This document shows positions 54,613-64,000 of a stretch of DNA of 64,000 nucleotides, in pieces (position 1 is the stretch's first letter; every line of letters starts with the position of its first letter). The position numbers and the translations under genes are program-made. The notes under the pieces are model-generated. The model did no database searches. It worked only from the letters and a program-made list of their open reading frames with translations, and was not told the origin of the DNA. This DNA is from Takakia lepidozioides (Eukaryota > Streptophyta > Takakiopsida > Takakiales > Takakiaceae). Where the stretch lies: assembly GCA_030704615.1 (NCBI GenBank), contig CM060731.1:73698756-73762755 (forward strand), written 5' to 3'.

Positions 54613-55338
54613 TGTCGCGGCCCTTTGCCTTGAGGGCAGGGGGTCGGGACACGTGAGGGGCTGCCCCTGTGGTGGGGGCAGTGACAACATTAGTTGCGGG
54701 GGCTGAAGCACCCTTGAGTGCCCAAGGCACTCAAGGAGGCGGAGGCGATCACTAGGTGGAGCCCCGCACACCGGGTTGCGGTGGGGGTGGTTCCACAAGG
54801 GGTGGTGGTAGCTTAGTGGGACTTAGTGGGGGTGGCATAGGACTCACCATGGGGGTGGAGACCTTGTGGTGGGAGTCGTGGGGAGTCTTGGGACTCATCA
54901 CAATCCAATGGGACCGTGGTGGGTGGGCCAAGATTCACCGCGACTCATCACCGGGAATCGAGGGTTTTCGTGGTGGTTCGCCATAAAATGGCATGGTTGT
55001 TTGTGAAACCCCCGCGGACAGTCACAGAAGTATATATAGGGAGTAGTAACCCCGAGAACGTTGCAAGCCCGTTGGTGTCCAAAAACTAGTGAGTAAGCGT
55101 GTGAGCCGGAAAGCGACCAAGGTGTGGGGAGCTATTCCGGACTGCCATCGACCAAAGGGAATTTGCACTAGGCCCAAATTGGGAGAGGGTCTTGTGGTGG
55201 AGTAAAGGGGGACCGTTATGTCCCGGTGAGCAGCCGAAGCTCCGAGTTGGCCCAGCGGCCAGTTAGGGAGTTAGGCGTGCGCATCAAAGCGAGTAACTAT
55301 GACTTGAAGGGGAGCTTACCGAAGTGAGGTGCGCGACA
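54613..55338 (+). repeat. Gypsy 3' LTR
   Basis: Same as the 5' LTR apart from scattered substitutions and the opposite orientation of 54934-55021. The LTR of the second copy at 60067-60788 agrees with this orientation, so it is the ancestral one. Confidence 0.92.
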
Positions 55339-58300
55339 AGTATCGTTAGTTTAATAATGGAAGAAACCTACTAAGTTCACATGGAGACGAACCATGATTC
55401 TTCAAAAACTCAACCTATGTCTGTAGAGCAAAAAGAAGGGCTCCTGCGTATTCTTCTTGGTCACTCATGCATTGTGGTTAGTTGGATGACACAAGTGACA
55501 CCGCAGCGGAAGAAAAGATATCACCTACGCCATCTAGCATGCTTTCCTAGAAACTGCAAGTATGTCTAGTTCTAGTGAGTTTCCTATCTTGTCCTATGTG
55601 TATCTCTCTACCCTACAAACTGAATTGAATGAGCATAACCAAGTGGCCAAGATCTATGCTACTTGCCATCATGATTCCAAGGGTTTTTGATCTACAATGT
55701 AGAATCTGCAAATGAATCAAACACCTATACGTTGCCGTGAGTATACTCCTGGTATGATTAGCTATGTGTGCTCTAAGTGCCCATGATGTTTTCCCTCAAA
55801 ACAATAATTTGAAGATCATATCAACAACTTGCTCTAGTTCTGGCATAATCTGATGTGAGCATACGTCATGCTAAGTCCTTGTCTCAAATTCAAACCACGA
55901 TCATCAACTAGGTGTGCTCATTTTCCATCCATCAGCGCCATTTTCATTCCTGCTTCATCCGTGAGGTGTATTGGCTTCATCCCGACATTTTGACACGTGC
56001 AGCTCAAATCGTGCAGCACTCGTCGTTGCCCTACATGCCTCTTCTCAAGCCCATATGCGGACCAACCTTTTTTTTTTCATTTTTGCCTTGGCGTGGAGGT
56101 GGCAAAATATTTTTGGGACTGAGTGCAAAGGTACAAGTAGAATGTCCACCTAGAATTCACCTGGCTATAGGTATGCAATATATTGTGCAATATGGCGATC
56201 TGAGGGTGCAATATGGCTACATATTTATGTGCAATATGGCTACTGGCTGGAGATCGGACGGTGGAGATAGGTGCAGGTGGCGAAATTGACACCTGGTGCA
56301 ATTGGGCGTCAGCCCTTGGATTTAGGGCGCCATGCTCCCCCAATCCCTGGCGAAACGGGTGGGTTCCCTAGGTGCTTTATGGCACCAGCTCACCAGGCCT
56401 TGCCCGCGTTTCGGCCATATTTTTTATTTTTGCCCTTGTTTTTTGTATAGGGGTGTCGCGGGCCCACATTTTTTGGTGCTTTTAGGCTTTTTTTTTCACC
56501 TGAAAAGGAGGGGCTGATGCGGACGGCTATCGGAGTTGTGCATCAGATTGGATTGTAGCTTGAGAAATTGTGGATAAGGCACAAAGTGAGCTTTTGAATA
56601 AGTTTTCGTACATGGTTTGTCTCTATGTGAAATGGGGTTCTTTCGACTCACTTAGAAGGAAGCGGTGAAATTTATTGAACCGTCTTACGAAGATGGCTTA
56701 GACTACAATGAGCGCGATGGATTACCGTCAACAATCATAATGTGGAAGGACCACGTCTGTGATAGAGTGATGCTGCTAATATCTCCTAGCCATTCCATAG
56801 ATTGGTTAACAGCTCAAGAAACTGCGGACGAGGCATAGTTTGAGCTCCTGAACAAAAAATTTAGTGCATCGTTCATCTGTATGTGAAGTGGGGTTTCTTT
56901 CATTCCTAAACCGTGTCTCACTTTAAAGAAGATGAAGTTTATTGAACAATCTTAGGAAGACCACTTAGACAAACTTTAATTTACTTTAGACTATGGTAAG
57001 CTTGATGAATTAGCATGCTTGGACATGGAATTGTCTATGATGCAGATTTGACAGAATCTACGGACGGTAAAGACTCCAACCCACTTGCTTGCCGCTCAAG
57101 AAATATGGGTTAATGGCCATCAACAACATTGAGCTTATAGAGGCATGCTACACCGGTAGAGCAATGTGCTGCAAAGAACCAAATTCATCGATGAGCTCCG
57201 AGAATCTGTAGGAATATAATGACAAGGTAAGGTATGATTCAAAGGCAATAAATATAGGCATCACTATCCGAAGAATTGAGATCTTCAAAGTAACATCAAG
57301 CCTCAATGTACATGATGTGGAAAGAAAATACCAATATATGGTTTGCATAGACATTAGTCGCGTAGATATTTTAAGATAGTTTTGAGAATGGTCACAATTA
57401 GTAAGAGCAGTGTAGCCAAAGCCCGACCATCATAGACGTACATACTCTTTTTCAATTGGGCACATCCTTGACGTAAAGTAAGTAGAGAATAGTTAGACTG
57501 CAAGATTCAAACCACACTGAGTTTAGTAAGGATTGTAACAATTCAGTTTCATGAAGAAGATTTTTCTTGTTGTGAGTACAAAAATTTAGGGTCTGGGATA
57601 TCCAAAGTGTGCATGGGGCCATGAAGGTAGTTCCAAATTGAGATGATAAGTATTCCGTTACATGTCTTGTTGATTCCGTAGTGCGTAGTATTGATGCATA
57701 AGATTTGTGCAATTTTTGTGTGTCGTCTCGGGGGAAGCATGTTGGAGGAAACATTGTGTTGATACTGTTTCCACCCATACGACACTTACAATAACAATGA
57801 GACATGCATATGTTGATAACTAACCCATTATATGATTATTAGATGTAGTTTGATCTGAGATTTCGTTTGTATATGGGTATCATATTCTGTCGCACATCTT
57901 TTGTTAGTTTTAGATGTTTCATTTGTCATGCACCTAAGTATTGTGCCACAACATACATCGTGGTCCGATCACACTGCACACAATCTTAGAAAGCTATGAC
58001 GATGAGGGAGGCCTTGAGAGACTCGACTGGAAGAAGACGAATATCACGTGGAAATAACCTTCTCCAATTCCTAGGTGAGATTAGCTACATCATTTGGCAC
58101 ATAAAGCAAAATGCAGCCCCAATGCCAACAAAATACAAATATAAATGTATATGTCATAATTAACTAGAAATAAATCATTCCAACTTAACCAACTGAAATT
58201 GGCGCGTGAGAATTTTGGTCAGGGGCTGAAGACAAGTGCTGACATGATGCATGTGTTCTACATCATGTAATTTTTGTGGCAGGTCTGAGAAAGGAAGTGG

Positions 58301-58860
58301 TGGGGACTACTGGGCAGGTTGATCTCGAGCTGCTGAAGTTTGGTAAACGTAAGATTCGATTAGTCTCTTAATTCAGACTGAAGTATTGTGGATAATGTGG
58401 TTTATTGACAATGAAGATGATGTGTTAGGTGGACATGATAATGCTTAACCTTAAGCACTGTAGGTGTCTTGTGCTTCAATTAAGATGTTTATGCATAGGC
58501 TCATGCAGCGGTTGGCTCGGATGTAAACCGTGTGATGCCGTTGCAAGTCATCGGCATGTTGGGGAACTAAAACCATGATACCTCGATTACATGAACGATT
58601 AACAATTTGTTCATAAGAAAGACAATTTTCATGAATTTTGGAGAGTGTTATTTCTAAAGGTCCAAAAGTGAGATCAATGGAACGACCAATAAGGAGGCAC
58701 GACACGAGGGGTTTGGAATGAGTGATCTGTGAGGGCATGTGTAGCAACGGGCATTGAAGTAGGATGTTAGAGGTGGTGGGGTGATGGGGCAAGAGAGGTA
58801 GGATGATGTGAGACGCTGGTTCTAGAAGGACGAGGGAGAAAACACGTTGTAGAGAGCGGC
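55339..58860. other. Intergenic, nothing recognised
   Basis: A+T-rich with short open frames on both strands, none with a family I know. No terminal repeats or RNA genes could be supported. Confidence 0.45.
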
Positions 58861-60066
58861 TGTAGGTGTTGCACGAAACAATGACTTGGCTCGTGAAGGA
58901 CGATAATACTATTACGGTGAGTGGGATTGCGAGAGTGTTGAGGCTGGTGATCGACAAAAAGGTTGCTCGATGGCCCATCGCGTTCTTTATTCCGTGTAAG
59001 CCGGTAGCCTGGTATGTCCGTCATTGTCATCTGACTCCTTGTCCTGCAATTCAATAACATAATATTAGATATTTCTAAATAATATACAAGTTTCTACTCA
59101 CTTCTTCTTAATGTAGTCTCGGTACACAAAGGCCAGTTGCAATCTTTTGTCAGTTATGTACTTACTCTAGACTCTAAACAAGTTCAATGTCATTTCTTGA
59201 AAGCATACAATTGATACATGTCTCTCCAGGTTAAGACGGGTAAAACCAGAGGCCCAGTCACAATTTTTATTTTGGATGCATTTCCTCCTCCTTGTTAACT
59301 CGTCAATGGCTCAATTTTACATTTTCTTGGGGGGGGGGGGCCTTGATCGCTCATATCCTTTTCCTGGGAGTTGATGCTCTTCATTGCTATCTTGGTCACC
59401 TGGGTCCTGGCTGGATCCTCCTTCGTCATCACCTCCCTGGTCTAAGCGAGAAAACTTACCCAAACCATTTGGAGGTTTGAATGAGCTCTTGTCACCCAAA
59501 GCTAACTTGAGGAGCTAAGCAAGGGCAGCGACGAATGGCGGACTAGCCCCATTCCACGAGATCCCCTTACTCATACATAAAACACGATCTGTTCGCTTCA
59601 GGAGAAACGTACAATCTCCCGACGACAATATCCCATAACCACTATCCCTCAACAACATATAATAGTACGTTTGCACGACAACACGACAACGTTATGCATG
59701 TTTCTGTCCGTTGGTGTGCTATAAATGCTTTTAGCATCTTGACAAGCCTGATGCAAGCTTGGGATATGATCAGTTGTGATACTCCTTAAAAATGCTGGTT
59801 TCTTCAGCTCTACTACCACGAGACAATTTTTACCCTGTAATACCACAACATCAGCATACGGTGAGTGGGATTGCGAGAGTGTTGAGGCTGGTGATCGACA
59901 AAAAAGTGGCGCGATGGCCCAACGCGTTCTTTATTCCGTGTAGGCCGGTAACCCGCGTTCAAGTTCACTATTACGTTACGATGTGAGTGAAGGTTGTCGT
60001 CGGAAAATAAAAACAAGAGGTGTAAAAAAATGTATTAAAGTGAGTGTTATCACAATAGTATGTGCG
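58861..60066. repeat. Duplicated 95-bp segment and a fragment with nuclease-like motif
   Basis: CGGTGAGTGGGATTGCGAGA through TTCTTTATTCCGTGTA(A/G)GCCGG occurs at about 58915-59008 and again at 59860-59950, nearly identical, in direct orientation. To the left of the second copy the minus strand (59649-59870) reads YADVVVLQGKNCLVVVELKK, then IPSLHQACQDAKSIYST. D...E-x-K spacing of this kind is seen in PD-(D/E)XK nucleases. A gap-free gene is not present. A run of ten G lies near 59331. Confidence 0.45.
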
Positions 60067-60788
60067 TCGCGCACCTCACTTCGGTAAGCTCCCCCCCCTC
60101 AAGTCATAGTTAATCGCTTGATGTGCGCGCCTAACTCCCAACCTGGCCGTCGGGCCAACTTGGAGCTCCGGCTGCTCACCGAGGCATAACGGTCCCCCTT
60201 TGATCTCCCAAAGAACCCTCCAACGGTTTGGAACCAGCGGAATTCCCTTTGGTAGTTGGCAGTCCGGAATAGCTTCCCACTCTTTGGTCGTTTTCCGGCT
60301 CGCTCGCTTACTCACTAGTTTTTGGTCACCAACGGGCTTGCACCGTTCTCGGGGTTACTACTCCCTATATATACTTCTGTAGCTGTCCGCGGAGGTTTCA
60401 CAAATAACCATGCCATTTTATGGCGAACCACCACGAACACCCTCGACTTCCGGTGATGAGTCGCGGTGAGTCTTGGCCCACCCACCACAGCCCCTATGGA
60501 CCGTGATGAGTCCCAAGACTCCCCACGACTCCCACCACGAGGTCTCCACCCCAGGGTGAGTCCTATGTCACCCCCACTAAGTCCCGCTAAGCTACCACCA
60601 CCCCTTGTTGAGCCACCCCCACCGCAACCCGGTGTGCGGGGCTCCACCTAGTGAGCGCCTCCGCCTCCTTGAGTGCTTGGGCACTCAAGGGTGCTTCAGC
60701 CCCCCATACCTATCGCTGCCACTGCCCCACCACAGGGGCAGCCCCTCTTGTGTCCTGACCCCTGCCCTCAAGGCAAAGGGCCGCGACA
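60067..60788 (-). repeat. 3' LTR of the second gypsy copy
   Basis: Reverse complement starts TGTCGCGGCCC at 60788 and ends near GTGCGCGAC at 60067. More diverged from the other two LTRs than these are from each other. Confidence 0.88.
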
Positions 60789-61687
60789 CACACCCTACCA
60801 ACAGGGAGTCGATGTCCTCATCGGCTTGTCCATTTTGTGGAAACGAACATCCAAGTTGTGGCGTCCCACATCAAGGAGTTTGTTTCCGTACCATGGCGTC
60901 CCATGGCAAAGAACCAAACCCCACACTTGACTCTACTCTCCATTAGCTAGTTCGCCCGACTTCCTCCAAGTCCCGCCCAAGGTGGAGCCTCTCAAGCTCC
61001 TCCCAGTGCACTCTTCTTGGCCTACTTCAAGGCCAAGGAACGATCCTCCCCGAGATCGAATCGCCTTACTGCAACAACATTGCTTGCGACCGCTCATGAT
61101 GCCGCTTTTGGCATCACCTTGAGTAAGGGTTCACCTCGAACCCTCTTTGACTAGGAAGATAACTTTGAACCAACCGCGCGCCCCAATCACTACAATTGGG
61201 TCCGCCTTGGAATGTTGGCCTGAGGTACGGGAACACGCCGAAGCCTACGACTTCGTCCCAAGGCTACACGATTATAGTACGTGAACGGAAGCACGTAGCT
61301 TCCGCGTTAGCCCGCACTACAAAGCAACCCCCTCGGTAGCGCAGTTATAGTATGCGCACGTGCCAGGTGCGCACTAGCACGTGAACTCCTAAAGAAGGCG
61401 CAAGTTTTCTTGCCCCTTGGATGGGAGTCACCCGATTTCGGCACTGCGCAAACACACGATTAAGCCAATTTACCTCTCCCACTTTTGTAAGCTAGCATGC
61501 ATTCTACACACTAGCCAACCACACCATGCATCACCATTCCAAACAAAATAGGGCGCACAACATTTGGAACCCATTTCCTTTATAACAAATTTTTGTACAA
61601 TACAAGTTTTTGCAATCGGATTCCTAAGCTAGCTAAGCCGGGCTAAGCATGCATTTCCTCCCCCACGCTCCAAGGTTGATGTCCCCA

Positions 61688-63246
61688 TCAACGCTTCTTT
61701 CGCTTTTGAGGTAGCCCTTCGAGAACTGCAACCGCCTCGGATGCGTTTCCCATTTCTGAGGCACGCACCCAAGATGCCTCCACATGATGATAGCCCTTCC
61801 ATTTCACGAGATACTCCGTTTCTCGGTTCTTGAACCTCCTCGACTTAAGTACTGCCTCTACCTCATACTCAGGTTCATTTTCATGATCCAACAGCAGAGG
61901 TGACGGACACAACACTTGATGCCGATTCGGATGCGCTTCATATTTGAAGTAAGGCTTCAAAAGGGAGACGTGGAATATTGGATGCACCTTGCTGTTTGCC
62001 GGCAGCTCCAATTCATACCATCCTCATTCATAACCTTTCCCCGCATACGGAGGTACGGACTTTGGACTCACTTCCGGAGGTAGTCGGAAATTCTTGATAT
62101 TCAACCAGACCTCCTTGTCTGCCTCAAACTTCACTTCCCTCCACTTCCGATTCACCTGCCTTTCATACCGTTTCCTAGCTTTAGCAATGTTGTATTTTGC
62201 GAGCTTCAACAAACGCTCGCATTCTTCCAGTACCGCCGCTACTGCCGGTTCCTCAACGTCCTGGGCGGCCCAACTTGTCGGCACCAGAGGTGCTTTTCCA
62301 TAGACCAATATGAAAGGGGAAACTCCCGTTGCGGAGTGTTCTGTGTTATTATAACAGAACTCTGCCGCGTCTAAGTGTTCCACCCAGTCTGTTTGGTCTG
62401 CCGACACGTAATTCCGCAAGATCTGCTTCACTACGGAATTCACTCTTTCTGTTTGGCCGTCGGTCGTAGGTCGGTAGGCGGTGCTCATCTTCAGCCTCGT
62501 CCCATCTTCTTCCAAAGTGCCCTCCAAAATTTACTCGTAAACTTTGGATCGCGGTCCGAGACAATATCCTTCGGGACTCCATGATGCTTTAAGACGTGGG
62601 CGAAGTAAAGTCGCCCTGTTTCCTGCGCCATTGCCGTCTCTTTGATGGGGATGAAATGACCCATTTTACTGAACCTATCCACCACCACCATGATTGCATC
62701 GAATCTTTTTGACAGCGGCATAGCAGTCATGAAATCCATCGAGACGCTTTCCCAAGTCCCCTCTGGAATCGGCAAGGGTTGTAACAGCCCCGCTTGCTTT
62801 TTGTACTCGCTCCGGTTTTGTTGGCATGTGGTGCATGTCTTGACATACTCCTCTGCCTCCTCCCTCAGTTTGGGCCAGAAATACTCTTTCTTCAAGAGTG
62901 CCGCAGTGCGCTTGGCTCCGCCGTGGCCCGCAAGCGGGCTATCATGGCATTCTCTCAAGAGGCTATCTCTGATCCCTCCCTTCGGCACGTAGAGACGCTT
63001 TTGCTTATACCGGAGTAGTCCATTTTGCAAGTGGAACTGCGATTTAATCCCCATCCTCAAGTCTTGCATCACGGACTTCGCCAGCTCATCCTTCCGGAAA
63101 GCCTTCCGGATCTTCCTTTGGAGCGCCGTCTCGCCCCTGTACACCAACAAGAGCTGCTGCTTTCTACTTAAAGCATCGGCCACCACGTTGTCCCGTCCCG
63201 GTTTGTATGGATATCCACGTTGAACACCGCCAAAGTATCTTGCCAC
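61688..63246 (-). pseudogene. Gypsy integrase of the second copy, frameshifted
   Basis: Carries the full set of integrase landmarks in three frames: KPGRDNVVADALSRKQQ, HDSPLAGHGG with CTTCQQNR (HHCC zinc site), DFMTAMPLSKRFDAIMVVVD, VSDRDPKFTSKFW, TDGQTERVNSVVKQ and the chromodomain YLVKWKGYHHVEASWVRASE. Frame changes near 62520 and 62020 disable it. Confidence 0.88.
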
Positions 63247-64000
63247 CTAAGTTGTTTTGGGGACAACTTGGGCTGTGTGGCAAAATACTTCACCGTGACA
63301 TTGTCCGTGAACACCTTCACTGGGTTGGAACCAACATAGTGGCGCCAAAGCTCAAGACAGTGCACCACCGCCTTCATCTCTTTCTTGTGCGTCGGCCACC
63401 GTCGCTCCACTTCATTCAGTTTCTTACTTTTGTAAGCCACTGGAAATCCATCTTGCATCAGTACACCCCCAATCGCGAAGTCCGACGCATCTGTATGAAT
63501 CTCGAATGGACGATCGAACTCCGGGATTTTCAAGACTGGAGCTTCCGCCATCCGCTGCTTCAATTCAGCAAAAGCTTGGCCACAAAAGGTGTTCCATGCC
63601 CAGACTTTGGATTTTCACAGAAGGTCTGACAACGGCCCCGCGATCTTGGCGAAATTTCTCACATACTTCCGGTAATAGGAGGCGAGTCCTAGGAAGGATC
63701 ACACTCCCGGGACCGAAGTCGGAGGCTCCCAGTCCAAGATTGCCCTCACCTTCCTATCATCCATTCTGATCCCATCCTGTGTAATCACATGCCCCAGGAA
63801 CTCCACTTTTGTGACCCCGAATTCCACTTTTGTGACCCCGAATTCGCACTTTTTGGCATACAGCTTCCCTTCCCGCAATTTCTGGAACACTCTTTTGAGG
63901 TGCTCCAGGTGCTCCTCTTTGTTTTTCGAATACACCAAGATGTCGTCGATGTACACGATCACAAAGTCATCCAACCACTCCTGGAAAAGGCTGTTCATCA

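Larger units (their letters stand above)
48274..55338 (+). mobile_element. Gypsy chromovirus LTR retrotransposon, full length, inactive
   Basis: 7,065 bp with LTRs 48274-48991 and 54613-55338 starting TGTCGCGG and ending near GCGCGA(T/C)A. Flanks AATAT and AGTAT form a 5-bp duplication with one change. Order: LTR, Met-tRNA primer site, gag with zinc knuckle, protease, reverse transcriptase/RNase H, integrase with chromodomain, a 1-kb tail, LTR. That order and the chromodomain place it in the chromoviruses. Lesions: a stop in the protease active site, a stop at the RNase H/integrase junction and a frameshift in integrase. A second member of the family lies at 60067-64000. Confidence 0.93.
60067..64000 (-). 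mobile_element. Second gypsy chromovirus copy, cut by the window edge
   Basis: Minus-strand copy of the same family as 48274-55338. Its 3' LTR is 60067-60788, the 3' UTR about 60789-61685, and pol continues to the window end at RT. Frames: chromodomain and integrase end 61688-62011, integrase core 62024-62527, zinc domain and core start 62491-63180 (with CTTCQQNR intact), RNase H about 63168-63563, RT 63699-64000 with [12 protein letters not shown]. At least three frameshifts separate them. RT carries a direct 7-residue duplication (EFGVTKV twice, about 63815-63850). Gag and the 5' LTR lie outside. Confidence 0.92.

Noticed and set aside
58451-58978. 175-codon minus-strand frame
   Set aside because: Hydrophobic and Ser-rich but with no family resemblance, and its start overlaps a segment duplicated at 59860 where the frame is not kept.

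Overview
The window is nuclear DNA of a land plant. The host genes are plant organelle genes: a BT1-type nucleotide carrier, a plastid-type cysteine synthase, PPR proteins of the PLS class and an organellar methionine aminopeptidase. They sit far apart in a repeat-rich background. The PPR style and an intronless cysteine synthase would suit a moss, lycophyte or fern better than a flowering plant, but the sequence does not let me name the species.

Layout. 1-349: exon of a BT1-like carrier (minus). 350-6171: no genes, two tRNA-derived SINE copies, one of them split by an 859-bp hAT element. 6172-23524: a copia LTR retrotransposon (minus) that lacks most of its reverse transcriptase. Its integrase is interrupted by a 13.2-kb DNA transposon (7649-20887) flanked by an 8-bp target duplication. 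23525-35887: non-coding repeats, a broken PPR-DYW gene, a 572-bp tandem array, a DUF2921-like fragment and a GACGTGGC-rich tandem array. 35888-39909: cysteine synthase and an intact-looking PPR gene. 42625-45082: methionine aminopeptidase (minus, eight visible exons). 46988-48216: a short element with piggyBac-type ends. 48274-55338: a full-length but dead chromodomain gypsy element with both LTRs. 60067-64000: a second gypsy copy of the same family (minus), cut by the window edge.

The most unusual part is the DNA transposon at 7649-20887. It carries two divergent genes. The minus gene encodes a MULE-type transposase with a GCM/WRKY-like zinc finger at the front, a D-D-E core and a SWIM finger at the back. 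The plus gene is a multi-exon gene whose product joins a ParB-like domain to a beta-class amino (N6-adenine or N4-cytosine) DNA methyltransferase-like domain, an architecture otherwise typical of phage and bacterial proteins. One intron of this gene (15012-15969) holds an array of near-perfect 20-22-bp palindromes. A deleted second unit next to it (18862-20887) keeps the matching intron and exon, but its intron holds an array of palindromes of a different sequence. The left end of the element carries a third palindrome family. I see this as a candidate undescribed transposon system in which a ParB/methyltransferase protein may recognise or mark palindromic sites. Both genes show disabling lesions here, so this copy is probably inactive.
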